64,000 nt of DNA from Algibacter sp045066735 (GTDB lineage: Bacteria; Bacteroidota; Bacteroidia; Flavobacteriales; Flavobacteriaceae), in contig NZ_JBISHH010000026.1 of the NCBI RefSeq assembly GCF_045066735.1, forward strand, positions 620,001 to 684,000. Direction: 5' to 3'. The notes beneath the pieces are model-generated. The model ran no database searches, was not told the DNA's origin, and saw only the letters and a list, made by a program, of their open reading frames with translations. The translations under genes and the position numbers were made by a program. This document shows, piece by piece, positions 16,416-25,961 of the stretch (position 1 is the stretch's first letter; the number at the start of each line of letters is the position of its first letter).

Positions 16416-17708
16416 TTGAGAACAAAACAAATTTATAATCCAGAAAACGCCGACGATTTTAAAAATCAATTATTGATTTGGAGTCAGCAATTCGACGAAG
16501 TTATTTGGTTAGATTCCAATCAATACGAGCAACAATACTCTAGTTACGATGCTATTTTGGCGGTAGAAGCTTTTACAAGTATTCAAACCGATTACCACGA
16601 TGGTTTCGAAAAACTAAAAGAATATCAAACCTTAGCGAACGATTGGGTTTTTGGGTATTTAACCTACGATTTAAAAAACGATGTAGAGGCTCTAAAATCT
16701 CAGAATACCGACGGTTTAGAGTTTCCTGATTTATCTTTTTTTCAACCTAAAAAAATATTTTTATTTAAAGATAATCAAGTTGAAATTCAGTATTTAAAAT
16801 TTGTAGATGATGAGATTCAACCCGATTTAGAAGAGATTCTAAAAGCTCAAGAAGTCGTTACAAATCCTGAAGAAAACTACATAAAAATAAAGCTTAAAAT
16901 ACATAAGGATGAGTATTTCGAAAAAGTAAATACGCTTCTTAATCACATCCATAGTGGCGATATTTACGAAGCCAATTTTTGTCAAGAATTTTATGCTGAA
17001 AACACACAAATTTCTCCTTTAGAAACCTATAATAAGCTTAATACGATTTCAAAACCGCCTTTTGCAGCTTTCGTAAAACTTTACGATAAATTTGCTTTAA
17101 GTGCTTCGCCAGAGCGTTATATCAAAAAAGAAGATCTGCGTATAATTTCGCAACCCATAAAAGGTACTGCAAAACGATCTTTAGATAAAATCGAAGATAA
17201 GGAGCTGAAAAACAAATTAATTGCAGACGAAAAAGAGCGAAGCGAAAATATTATGATTGTCGATTTAGTACGTAACGATCTTTCTAAAACTGCCACAAAA
17301 GGCAGTGTTGCGGTAGAGGAGCTTTGCAAAATTTATACTTTCGATCAAGTACATCAAATGATTTCTACGGTTACTTCCGAAGTTAAACCAGAAACGCATC
17401 CCGTAGACATTCTAAAAAGCACATTCCCGATGGGCAGCATGACGGGCGCTCCCAAAATTTCTGCTATGAAAATTATCGAGAAACTCGAAGCTACCAAACG
17501 CGGATTATATTCTGGAGCCATCGGTTATTTTACACCCGAAAACGACTTCGATTTCAATGTGGTTATCCGTACCATTTTATACAATGCTACACAAAAATAC
17601 GTGTCTTACTCCGTTGGTGGCGCTATTACAGCAAAAAGTGATCCGCTTAAGGAATACGAAGAATGTTTGGTAAAAGCCAAAGCTATGCGTACGGTTTTAG
17701 AAAATTAA
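16416..17708 (+). CDS. pabB: aminodeoxychorismate synthase component I (chorismate-binding enzyme)
   Basis: 430 residues from a TTG start (MRTKQIYNPENADDFKNQLLIWSQQF). The N-terminal 140 residues are divergent, as in PabB proteins; the chorismate-binding domain covers about 150-428 with ISQPIKGTAKR, RSENIMIVDLVRNDL, FPMGSMTGAPKISAM and GYFTPENDFDFNVVIRT. It transfers amide nitrogen to chorismate to form aminodeoxychorismate for folate synthesis. The PIKGT motif and the solitary location (no trpG next to it) favour PabB over TrpE, but the two are close relatives. Confidence 0.86.
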   Translation: MRTKQIYNPENADDFKNQLLIWSQQFDEVIWLDSNQYEQQYSSYDAILAVEAFTSIQTDYHDGFEKLKEYQTLANDWVFGYLTYDLKNDVEALKSQNTDGLEFPDLSFFQPKKIFLFKDNQVEIQYLKFVDDEIQPDLEEILKAQEVVTNPEENYIKIKLKIHKDEYFEKVNTLLNHIHSGDIYEANFCQEFYAENTQISPLETYNKLNTISKPPFAAFVKLYDKFALSASPERYIKKEDLRIISQPIKGTAKRSLDKIEDKELKNKLIADEKERSENIMIVDLVRNDLSKTATKGSVAVEELCKIYTFDQVHQMISTVTSEVKPETHPVDILKSTFPMGSMTGAPKISAMKIIEKLEATKRGLYSGAIGYFTPENDFDFNVVIRTILYNATQKYVSYSVGGAITAKSDPLKEYEECLVKAKAMRTVLEN

Positions 17709-17716
17709 ATTATTTT

Positions 17717-17814
17717 GGGCGCAACCCGAAAAGGGTCGGGCTTTCACTACTCAATCTGCTTGTTTTTTAGGAAAACAAGCAGGATTTCAAACAAACCGTT
17801 CAATCCCTTGCGCG
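17717..17814 (+). repeat. structured intergenic element, cloverleaf-like
   Basis: The element has an outer stem GCGCAA (17719-17724) with TTGCGC (17808-17813), a short hairpin ACCC-GAAAA-GGGT, and a perfect 11-bp hairpin CTGCTTGTTTT (17756-17766) with AAAACAAGCAG (17772-17782). The GGTCGGGCTTTC and CAATCCCT segments are typical of a dispersed intergenic repeat that I recall from many Flavobacteriaceae genomes. It sits just after pabB and could also act as a 3' end structure. Confidence 0.65.
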
Positions 17815-17923
17815 TATATCCGTTGGGTTTTGAATAGCTTTGAACAATGGTTTATTAGCGCAATTGATTTCTTTTTACTTCTTATAAGCTCTGTAAATCT
17901 TTACGAATAATCAAAATAAACAC

Positions 17924-17931
17924 TAAATTTG
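17924..17931 (+). promoter_or_regulatory. minus-7 box of tilS, very close to the start codon
   Basis: TAAATTTG ends 4 bases before the ATG at 17936, so the transcript would begin at or almost at the start codon. The minus-33 element is poor (no TTG at the usual distance). Confidence 0.45.
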
Positions 17932-17935
17932 GAAC

Positions 17936-19246
17936 ATGCTTAAAAACCTTCAAAACCATATCAATAAAAATCTTGCATTTTTAAACGAAAGCAAAATCCT
18001 AATTGCTATTTCTGGAGGAATCGACAGCGTTGTTTTAACACATTTATGCCATCAATTAAAACTTGATATTGCCTTAGCGCACTGTAATTTTCATTTAAGA
18101 GGAGAAGAAAGTAATGGTGATGAAGAATCTGTAAAACAGTTAGCAGAAGATTTAGATTTAGAAGTTTTTGTTCAAAATTTTGACACCGAAAATTATGCTA
18201 AAATAAATAAGCAATCCATTCAAATTGCAGCTCGAGAATTACGTTACAATTGGTTTGAAGATTTAGCAAATCAATTAGAATTCGATTATATTTTAACGGC
18301 GCATCATGCCGATGATAACCTCGAAACATTTTTAATAAACTTTACAAGAGGTACTGGTTTAGAAGGTTTAACGGGAATTCCTGAAGTCAATACTATTTTT
18401 GTTCGTCCGTTATTACCATTTTCTAGTGAAGCAATTGAGCATTATGCCAAAGCATATAATATCACTTGGCGAGACGATAGTAGTAATGCTTCTACAAAAT
18501 ATGTGCGTAATAAATTGCGCCATAATTTAATACCGATTTTAAAAGAAATAAATCCGAGTTTATTACAAAGCTTCCAAACAACGCTTAGTAATTTAAACGA
18601 CACGACGGATCTTGTAAAAGATAGTGTGGATAATCTTTTAAGTAAGGCCATTGTTTCTCAAGATAATGATAAAACGGTATTTAAAATTTCAGAATTTAAA
18701 AGCTTAAGAAATCCAAGAGCGTATTTATTCGAAGTTTTTAAAGATTATGGATTTACCGAATGGAATGATGTTTTAAACTTACTCGATGCGGAATCTGGAA
18801 AGCAATTGTTTTCTGCAACACACCGTTTAATTAAAAATAGAGAGCATTTATTATTAAGTAAAATTAATAATGAAACAGAAGAAAATATTTTAATTTCAAA
18901 AGAAGAAAAACAAGTAGAATCCCCTTTGGGAATATTGTTTTTTGATGAAGCCGATGCTATTTTTGGAAAACGCACTGAGGTTATTTATGTCGATGCAGAT
19001 ACTTTAGAGTATCCTTTAACTTTACGAAAATGGGAAGACGGCGACTTTTTTCATCCGCTAGGCATGTCGGGTAAAAAGAAAATTAGCAAATATTTAAAAG
19101 ATGAGAAACTATCACTTTTAGATAAGGAGCAGGTTTGGGTTTTATGCTCTAATAATGCTATTGTTTGGGTTGTAAATAGGCGTGCAGACAATCGTTTTAA
19201 GGTAACCGAAAACACTAAAAATATTTTAAAAATTACATTACAATAG
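17936..19246 (+). CDS. tilS: tRNA(Ile)-lysidine synthetase
   Basis: 436 residues. The PP-loop ISGGIDSVVLTHL (about 24-36), AHCNFHLRGEESNGDE, ILTAHHADDNLETFLINFTRGTGLEGLTGIP (broken over about 120-150) and YVRNKLRHNLIP mark an N-type ATP pyrophosphatase. The C-terminal TilS domain contains LRKWEDGDFFHPLGMSGKKKISKYL. The enzyme converts C34 of the AUA-reading tRNA-Ile to lysidine. It is single-copy and essential in most bacteria. Start is supported by the adjacent promoter box. Confidence 0.96.
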   Translation: MLKNLQNHINKNLAFLNESKILIAISGGIDSVVLTHLCHQLKLDIALAHCNFHLRGEESNGDEESVKQLAEDLDLEVFVQNFDTENYAKINKQSIQIAARELRYNWFEDLANQLEFDYILTAHHADDNLETFLINFTRGTGLEGLTGIPEVNTIFVRPLLPFSSEAIEHYAKAYNITWRDDSSNASTKYVRNKLRHNLIPILKEINPSLLQSFQTTLSNLNDTTDLVKDSVDNLLSKAIVSQDNDKTVFKISEFKSLRNPRAYLFEVFKDYGFTEWNDVLNLLDAESGKQLFSATHRLIKNREHLLLSKINNETEENILISKEEKQVESPLGILFFDEADAIFGKRTEVIYVDADTLEYPLTLRKWEDGDFFHPLGMSGKKKISKYLKDEKLSLLDKEQVWVLCSNNAIVWVVNRRADNRFKVTENTKNILKITLQ

Positions 19247-19309
19247 TTTGTTCAATTTATTCCAAAATAGCTTTTGGAGTATTAGCAAAACTATCAAAAC
19301 ATATAAGTC

Positions 19310-20929
19310 ATGATATTACAAGGCCAAATAGTCGATATACAAAATAAGCGTATTTATAAAGGAGAAATTACCATTGAGAACGGTAAAATTTCATCCATAA
19401 AAGAAGCAGAGCATCATATTAATCATTACATCCTTCCTGGCTTTGTAGATGCACATATACATATAGAAAGTTCTATGTTAGTGCCTAGTGAGTTTGCGCG
19501 TTTAGCTGTAACTCATGGTACGGTTGCTACAGTTTCCGATCCGCACGAAATCGCCAATGTTTTAGGTGTAAAAGGTGTAGAGTTTATGATTGAAAACGGA
19601 AAAAAAGTACCGTTCAAATTTAACTTTGGAGCACCATCTTGTGTGCCAGCAACAACTTTTGAATCGGCTGGAGCTGTTATCGATTCCGATGATATCAAAA
19701 TCCTTTTAGAAAATCCAGATATTAAATATTTGGCAGAAATGATGAATTATCCTGGCGTTTTATTTAATGACGATGAAGTCATGAAAAAACTAGCTTGGGC
19801 GAAATATTTTAACAAACCTGTCGATGGACATGCACCGGGTTTAAGAGGTGATGATGTTTCAAAATATATTAGAGCGGGAATTTCTACAGATCACGAATGT
19901 TTTACTTATGATGAAGCTTTAGAAAAACTTCAAAAAGGCATGAAAATTTTAATTCGAGAGGGAAGTGCCGCTAAAAACTTTGAAGCTTTAATCGATTTAT
20001 TATCAGAGCATTTTGAAAGCATGATGTTTTGTAGTGATGATAAGCATCCAGATGATTTAATTTTAAGTCATATTAATAAGCTATGTTCGAGAGCGGTTGC
20101 AAAAGGTGTGGATGTTTTTAAAGTATTACAGGCGGCTTGTATAAACCCTGTTAAACATTATAATTTAGATGTTGGTTTATTACAAGTCAATGATATTGCA
20201 GATTGCATTGTTGTGGAAGATTTAGTAGATTTTAAAACGCTTCAAACTTATATTAACGGTGAACTAGTTTATGATAAAGGGAAGTCTTTAATAAAACCAG
20301 TTTTATTTGATAATTTGAATAATTTTAACTGTACTAAAAAAGAAGTCTCAGATTTTAAAGTGGTGTCGTCGTCTAGCAAAATTAGAGTTATCGAAGCTTT
20401 AGAAGGGCAGTTAGTAACCAACGAATTAATTGAAGATTCATTAACTGAAGATGGAAACTTAATTTCAAATACAGAAAAAGATATTTTAAAAATGACAGTT
20501 GTTAATCGTTATAACGATCAAAAACCAGCCATGGCATTTATTAAAAACTTCGGATTAAAAGAAGGAGCTATTGCATCATCAGTTGGTCACGACTCTCATA
20601 ATATTATTGCTGTAGGCGTATCGGACAAAATGATTTGCAAAGCTGTTAATTTATTAATAGAAAATAAAGGTGGTATTTGTGCCGTTACTACTTCCGAAGA
20701 AAAAATAGTATCCTTGCCTGTTGCTGGAATAATGAGTGATAAGGATGGTGAAACCATAGGAAAGCAATATGCGGCATTAGATGTTATGGCGAAGCAATTA
20801 GGTTCTGGCCTCAATGCACCCTATATGACGCTCTCATTTATGGCGCTATTGGTAATTCCCTCTTTAAAACTTAGCGATAAAGGTTTGTTTGATGGAACAG
20901 ATTTTAAATTTACAGCTTTAGAAGTCTAG
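19310..20929 (+). CDS. ade: adenine deaminase
   Basis: 539 residues, the normal length. The amidohydrolase metal site DAHIHIESSML (about 49-59), THGTVATVSDPHEIANVLG, and C-terminal GLKEGAIASSVGHDSHNIIAVG and SLPVAGIMSD match the Ade family. It converts adenine to hypoxanthine and ammonia in purine salvage. It follows tilS by 63 bases and may be cotranscribed with it and with the next hydrolase gene. Confidence 0.95.
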   Translation: MILQGQIVDIQNKRIYKGEITIENGKISSIKEAEHHINHYILPGFVDAHIHIESSMLVPSEFARLAVTHGTVATVSDPHEIANVLGVKGVEFMIENGKKVPFKFNFGAPSCVPATTFESAGAVIDSDDIKILLENPDIKYLAEMMNYPGVLFNDDEVMKKLAWAKYFNKPVDGHAPGLRGDDVSKYIRAGISTDHECFTYDEALEKLQKGMKILIREGSAAKNFEALIDLLSEHFESMMFCSDDKHPDDLILSHINKLCSRAVAKGVDVFKVLQAACINPVKHYNLDVGLLQVNDIADCIVVEDLVDFKTLQTYINGELVYDKGKSLIKPVLFDNLNNFNCTKKEVSDFKVVSSSSKIRVIEALEGQLVTNELIEDSLTEDGNLISNTEKDILKMTVVNRYNDQKPAMAFIKNFGLKEGAIASSVGHDSHNIIAVGVSDKMICKAVNLLIENKGGICAVTTSEEKIVSLPVAGIMSDKDGETIGKQYAALDVMAKQLGSGLNAPYMTLSFMALLVIPSLKLSDKGLFDGTDFKFTALEV

Positions 20930-20985
20930 ATTATTATCGTGAAGTCTAAAGAAAACAAATTATAATTAAACTTAGCACAAAATAA

Positions 20986-21945
20986 ATGCCCATACTAACA
21001 TCGACTTATAAGCCAAAAATCTATTTTAAAAACGGTTTCGTTTCAACGGTATATTCCGGACTTGTTCGTAAAGTTTCTTTGGAACAAGAGCGTGAACGAT
21101 TAACGTTAAGTGATGGCGATTTTATTGATTTAGATTGGAGTTTTTCTAAAGAGAAGAGCAATGCTTGTATTGTTTTGTTGCATGGTCTAGAAGGGCACGC
21201 GCAACGTCCATATTTAACCGGTGCAGCACAATTATTTAATACGAATAATATTGATGCTGTTTCTGTGAATTTTCGTGGTTGTTCGGGCGAGATTAATTCA
21301 AAATTTAGAAGTTATCATTCGGGAGCTACGGAAGATTTAGTTGATATTATTCAACATTTAATTTTAGAAAAAAAATATACAAACATATATTTAAAGGGCA
21401 TCAGTTTAGGTGCTAATATTATTTTGAAATATTTAGGCGAACGAGATATTATTCCATCAGAAGTTAAAGCAGCTATAGCTATATCGGCACCTTGTGATTT
21501 AAATGGTGCTTGTTTAGAACTTCATAAACTTAAAAATGCTGCTTATGCAAATCGTTTTTTATCTCATTTAAAAGCATCCCTTAGGAAAAAGATTGAAAAG
21601 TTTCCTAATAAAATGACAATGGAAACTTTTAATGGCATAAAAACGCTACGAGATTTCGATAATAGTTACACATCTAAAGCACATGGTTTTATCGATGCGG
21701 CCGATTATTATAAGCAGAGTAGTAGTTTACAATTTCTTCATAATATAAAAACGCCTACTTTAATTATAAACGCTCTTAACGATTCCTTTTTATCACCAGC
21801 ATGTTATCCTGTAAAAGAAGCGAAACACAATAAAAATTTATTTTTAGAAATGCCTGTTTATGGCGGGCATGTAGGTTTTGTAGATAAAAATAATGTGTAT
21901 TATAATGAAAAAAGAGCTTTAGAATTTGTACAAAGTTTAAGTTAA
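20986..21945 (+). CDS. YheT-family alpha/beta hydrolase
   Basis: 319 residues of the COG0429 type: oxyanion segment LLHGLEGHAQRPYLTGAAQLF, nucleophile elbow GISLGAN (Ser near 144), catalytic Asp in NALNDSFLSP and His in YGGHVGF. The natural substrate is not known for this family. It follows ade by 56 bases. Confidence 0.9.
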   Translation: MPILTSTYKPKIYFKNGFVSTVYSGLVRKVSLEQERERLTLSDGDFIDLDWSFSKEKSNACIVLLHGLEGHAQRPYLTGAAQLFNTNNIDAVSVNFRGCSGEINSKFRSYHSGATEDLVDIIQHLILEKKYTNIYLKGISLGANIILKYLGERDIIPSEVKAAIAISAPCDLNGACLELHKLKNAAYANRFLSHLKASLRKKIEKFPNKMTMETFNGIKTLRDFDNSYTSKAHGFIDAADYYKQSSSLQFLHNIKTPTLIINALNDSFLSPACYPVKEAKHNKNLFLEMPVYGGHVGFVDKNNVYYNEKRALEFVQSLS

Positions 21946-22206
21946 TTTTAATGATTGAAATAAATTAAGTGTTATTGCTTTTTTTTCCTATTCCGAATTA
22001 ATAGTTAGGTACACCATAAGCTAATATTCTTTTAAGACTTTCTAATTCGCGTAATCATTTCATTGATTTTCAGTAATTCATTTTTATTTAAAAGGTAATA
22101 TAGACAGATGGTTAGGTAATTTAGAGTTGGTTAATCCATTGTTAAAATAATAAGTTAGCAACTTTTATCATTGTATTTTTAATATCTTAATACCAAAATA
22201 TAAAAC

Positions 22207-22662
22207 ATGCCAACATTCAACTTAAAAATAAACAATAAAAAACATACTGTAGAAGCAGATGCAGACACACCTTTATTGTGGGTGCTAAGAGATAAAATTA
22301 ATCTTGTAGGTACTAAATTTGGCTGTGGTATAGGACAATGTGGTGCGTGTACGGTTCATGTAGATGGCAATGCAACACGAAGTTGTTTATTACAAGTTTC
22401 TCAGGCTGTAGATATGGATATAACAACTATTGAAGGTCTTTCTGAAAATGGAAATCACCCTGTTCAACAAGCGTGGAAAGAAGTAGATGTACCGCAATGT
22501 GGATATTGCCAAGCTGGACAAATTATGACAGCTTCTGCTTTTTTGAGTAGTAATTCAAGTCCATCAGATTCAGAAATAAGAGATGCTATGCATGGAAATA
22601 TATGCAGATGTAGCGCGTATAATAGTATTCAGGAAGCTGTAAAATTAGCCTCAAAAAAATAA
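22207..22662 (+). CDS. [2Fe-2S] subunit of a molybdenum hydroxylase (IorA/CoxS-like)
   Basis: 151 residues with both clusters visible: plant-type ferredoxin ligands in GCGIGQCGACTVHVDG plus RSC, and the C-terminal cluster in CGYCQAGQIM and NICRCSAYNSI. It carries electrons from the molybdenum subunit encoded 24 bases downstream. No FAD subunit gene is present, which is the pattern of isoquinoline 1-oxidoreductase-type and periplasmic aldehyde dehydrogenases. Confidence 0.94.
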   Translation: MPTFNLKINNKKHTVEADADTPLLWVLRDKINLVGTKFGCGIGQCGACTVHVDGNATRSCLLQVSQAVDMDITTIEGLSENGNHPVQQAWKEVDVPQCGYCQAGQIMTASAFLSSNSSPSDSEIRDAMHGNICRCSAYNSIQEAVKLASKK

Positions 22663-22686
22663 GTTCAAAAAACCTTTATATAAAAA

Positions 22687-24906
22687 ATGGCAACTTCAAA
22701 AAAAACAACATTTAGTAGAAGATCCTTCTTAAAATCATCGGCTCTAGCGAGTGGTGGTATGATAATAGGTTTTAATTTATTTAATGCATGTAAACCCGAT
22801 GCAAAACTTCCTGTAGATTTAACGGCGCTAAATTATAAGGATTTTAATGCCTTCATTAAAATTTCAGAAGAAGGTAAAGTGACCATATTTGCTCCAAACC
22901 CCGAGATTGGTCAAGGTGTAAAAACTTCTATGCCTATGCTTATTGCAGAAGAGTTGGATGTACTTTGGGACGATGTGTTAGTTGTTCAGGCACCTTTAGA
23001 TACCGTAAATTATACAAGGCAAGTAGCTGGCGGTAGCCAATCTATACGTTTTAGTTGGGAGCCTTTAAGACAAACAGGAGCAACCGCAAAGCAAATGCTT
23101 ATTAATGCTGCTGCTGCACGTTGGCAAGTGGAACCATCGGTATGTACCGCTAAGAATGGAATTATTACAAATACTAAAGGAGAAACTTTAGGGTATGGTG
23201 ATGTGGTTTTAGATGCGGCGAAGTTAGATATCCCAACAGATGTGGTTTTAAAAGACCCTAAAGATTTTACAATCATAGGGCAGGGTAAAAGCAATGTAGA
23301 TATCGATAATATAATCACAGGAAAACCTCTCTTCGGAATTGATTATAAAGAGGAGGGTATGCTATATGCTAGCGTTTTAAGACCGCCCGCTTTCGGCCAG
23401 TTTTTAGAATCTTTCGATGCTTCTGAAGCGAAAGCCTTACCGGGCGTCATTGATGTTATTACAATTGGAGATAAGCTAAGAGCTTATAAAGATAGTGGTA
23501 AAAATGATTGGTCTGTGCAGATGAGCACAACTGATAAAGTAGTGGTTATTGCAAAAACAACATGGGATGCGATGAAGGGTAAAAAAGCCATTAAAGCAAC
23601 CTGGAAAACAGAAACAATTCTAGAAAGTACTGAAACACATGATAAGGCATTATTAGCTTTGTTGGATAGCAACGATTTTAAAACAAGACGAAAAGATGGC
23701 AACGTAAAACAAGCTTTTGCTAAAGCGGATAAAGTTGTAGAGCGTATTTATGAAGCACCTTTTTTACCACATAATTGCATGGAACCCATGAATTTTTTCG
23801 CCAATGTTACTTCTGATAAAGTGCACTTGGTTGGGCCAGTGCAAACACCAGAATCTGCAGCTAAAGTTGTAGCCGATTTATTGGGGCGTGATCTTGCGGA
23901 CGTTCATGTAGAAATGACTCGAATGGGTGGCGGATTTGGTAGACGCTTATACGGCGATTTTGTTTATGAAGCTGCAGAGATTTCGAATGCCTTAAAAAAA
24001 CCGATTAAAATGGTGTCTTCTCGAGAAGATGACATGACAACCGGTGTGTATCGGCCTTCGGTAAAGTATAAAATTTCAGCATCGCTTAAAGATGGAAAAA
24101 TAACAGGTTATCATTTAAAAGAAGCTTGTGTAAATAGTAATATGTATGGATTGATACCTAATTTTTTTCCTGCTGGCGCTATAAAAAATTATCAGGTCGA
24201 TACAGCAAATTATAAAAGTAATATCACCACAGGTGCTTGGCGCGCGCCATATACTAACTTCTTAGCAAGTGCAGAACAAAGTTTCTTTGATGAGTTGGCA
24301 GAAGAATTAGGTGTAGATCGTGTTAAATTGCATATGGATTTACTCGATAATGTTAAAAAGAATCCAGATGCTAATATTGAATATAGTCCAGAACGCTTGC
24401 AAGGTGTTTTGCAATTGGTTGTAGAAAAATCTAATTGGGGTAAAAGTGAAACAGGGGTCTACCAAGGGCTTTCGGTATATTACTGTCACAATACACATGT
24501 AGCAGAAGTTGCCGATATTACTATGGAAAATGGCGTTCCAAAAGTACTAAAAGTTACCTGCGCCATAGATTGTGGTATTGTTGTTAATCCGCTAGGTGCG
24601 TTAAATCAAATCAAAGGAGGTGTTTTAGATGGAATTGGGCATGCCATGTATGCCGATTTTAAGTTTGTAGATGGAGTGCCACAGTCTAATAATTTTAATA
24701 CTTACCAAATGATAAGAATGTTAGAAACTCCAAAGGTTGAGGCTTATTTTGTAGAAAGCGATATTGCTCCAACAGGGCTAGGCGAACCTACATTACCACC
24801 TGTGGGAGCTGCTGTTGCAAATGCTATTTACGCAGCAACAGGAAAAAGAGTAAGAAAACAACCTTTTATAAATAATTTAGAGCCTAACGATAAAATACTA
24901 GGTTAA
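22687..24906 (+). CDS. molybdopterin-binding subunit of a periplasmic molybdenum hydroxylase (IorB-like)
   Basis: 739 residues. The N-terminus carries a twin-arginine signal (SRRSFLK, then a hydrophobic stretch) ending in a lipobox-like LFNAC, so the enzyme is exported folded with its cofactor and may be lipid-anchored. Molybdopterin contact segments include NPEIGQGVKTSMPMLIAEELD, AGGSQSIR, RMGGGFGRRLYGDF and TGAWRAPYTN. The likely catalytic Glu is in GLGEPTLPPVG. The substrate (aldehyde or N-heterocycle) cannot be told from sequence. It is in an operon with XdhC- and MobA-like maturation genes. Confidence 0.93.
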   Translation: MATSKKTTFSRRSFLKSSALASGGMIIGFNLFNACKPDAKLPVDLTALNYKDFNAFIKISEEGKVTIFAPNPEIGQGVKTSMPMLIAEELDVLWDDVLVVQAPLDTVNYTRQVAGGSQSIRFSWEPLRQTGATAKQMLINAAAARWQVEPSVCTAKNGIITNTKGETLGYGDVVLDAAKLDIPTDVVLKDPKDFTIIGQGKSNVDIDNIITGKPLFGIDYKEEGMLYASVLRPPAFGQFLESFDASEAKALPGVIDVITIGDKLRAYKDSGKNDWSVQMSTTDKVVVIAKTTWDAMKGKKAIKATWKTETILESTETHDKALLALLDSNDFKTRRKDGNVKQAFAKADKVVERIYEAPFLPHNCMEPMNFFANVTSDKVHLVGPVQTPESAAKVVADLLGRDLADVHVEMTRMGGGFGRRLYGDFVYEAAEISNALKKPIKMVSSREDDMTTGVYRPSVKYKISASLKDGKITGYHLKEACVNSNMYGLIPNFFPAGAIKNYQVDTANYKSNITTGAWRAPYTNFLASAEQSFFDELAEELGVDRVKLHMDLLDNVKKNPDANIEYSPERLQGVLQLVVEKSNWGKSETGVYQGLSVYYCHNTHVAEVADITMENGVPKVLKVTCAIDCGIVVNPLGALNQIKGGVLDGIGHAMYADFKFVDGVPQSNNFNTYQMIRMLETPKVEAYFVESDIAPTGLGEPTLPPVGAAVANAIYAATGKRVRKQPFINNLEPNDKILG

Positions 24907-24920
24907 AATCAACTTGTTTT

Positions 24921-25949
24921 ATGACGCATGAGTTTATAGATATTGTACATCAGGCCATCGAATTGGAAAAGCAGCATTTAAAATCTGTTTTGGCATCGGT
25001 GGTTGCTCTAGATGGATCGTCATATCGTAGGCCAGGTGTAAGAATGCTTATTGATGAACATGGTAATATGACTGGTGCGGTTAGTGGTGGTTGTGTTGAG
25101 AAAGAAATACTTAGACAATCTGCTTTAGTTTTTCAAACAGGACAATCTAAGATGATGACTTACGATGGTAGATATCGGTTGGGCTGTGAAGGTGTTTTGT
25201 ATATTTTAATAGAGCCTATTCTGTTTTCCAGTACGTTCGTAGAACGTTTTTTTGAATGTGTTGAGCAAAGAGATTCTTTTGAAATACAATCTTTTTATAA
25301 TAAATCAGAAGGCATTTTTACGGGGGTGGGTTCATTGGTAAAGTTTGAAAGCAGAGAAGTTTTTGCTATACATAAGGATTTTGAATATGTAACAAATTCG
25401 GAATCCCTTACTATATTTAGTCAATCTATGACGCCAAGATTTAAACTTTTAATTATTGGAGGTGAGCACGATGCCGTGCAGCTATGTAAATACGCTGCTT
25501 TTACGGGTTGGGATGTTGAAATAATTTCAGGTATATCAGATTCAAGATCATTAAGTAATTTTCCTGGAGCTAAAATGTTTAAAGCTGTTTCTCTAGAAGA
25601 TATGGATGTAGCTAGAATAGATCAGCAAACAGCAGTAGTTTTAATGACTCATAATTTCGCTAGTGATTTGAGGTATTTGGTTGCTTTGCAAGCTACAAAC
25701 CCTGCATATATCGGTTTATTGGGGCCATCTCGCCGAAGAGAAGATTTGTTAAATCAGTTTGTAGAATATTGTTCAGATGTTTCAGAGGTTTTTTTGGATT
25801 GTATTCATGGACCTGCTGGATTAGATATAGGAGCAGAAACACCTCAAGAAATTGCCGTTTCTATTATTTCAGAAATTTTAGCCATTGTTCGTAATAAGAA
25901 TCCTAAGTCTTTAAGTAGAAAATCAGGAAGAATTCATGCGGAAGAATAG
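24921..25949 (+). CDS. XdhC/CoxI family molybdenum-cofactor maturation protein
   Basis: 342 residues: XdhC_CoxI domain at the N-terminus (GSSYRRPGVRMLIDEHG, TGAVSGGCVEKEI) and a Rossmann-type XdhC_C domain (LLIIGGEHDAVQLCKYAAFTGWDVEII broken over about 175-205; LGPSRRREDLL). The family binds molybdenum cofactor, promotes its sulfuration and inserts it into hydroxylases. It starts 15 bases after the molybdenum subunit gene, its presumed client. Confidence 0.93.
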   Translation: MTHEFIDIVHQAIELEKQHLKSVLASVVALDGSSYRRPGVRMLIDEHGNMTGAVSGGCVEKEILRQSALVFQTGQSKMMTYDGRYRLGCEGVLYILIEPILFSSTFVERFFECVEQRDSFEIQSFYNKSEGIFTGVGSLVKFESREVFAIHKDFEYVTNSESLTIFSQSMTPRFKLLIIGGEHDAVQLCKYAAFTGWDVEIISGISDSRSLSNFPGAKMFKAVSLEDMDVARIDQQTAVVLMTHNFASDLRYLVALQATNPAYIGLLGPSRRREDLLNQFVEYCSDVSEVFLDCIHGPAGLDIGAETPQEIAVSIISEILAIVRNKNPKSLSRKSGRIHAEE

Positions 25950-25961
25950 TTCGATTTTTTT

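Noticed and set aside
21946..22206. Molybdenum-cofactor riboswitch upstream of the hydroxylase operon
   Set aside because: The spacer is only about 260 bases, AT-rich, and no stable multi-stem structure is visible.
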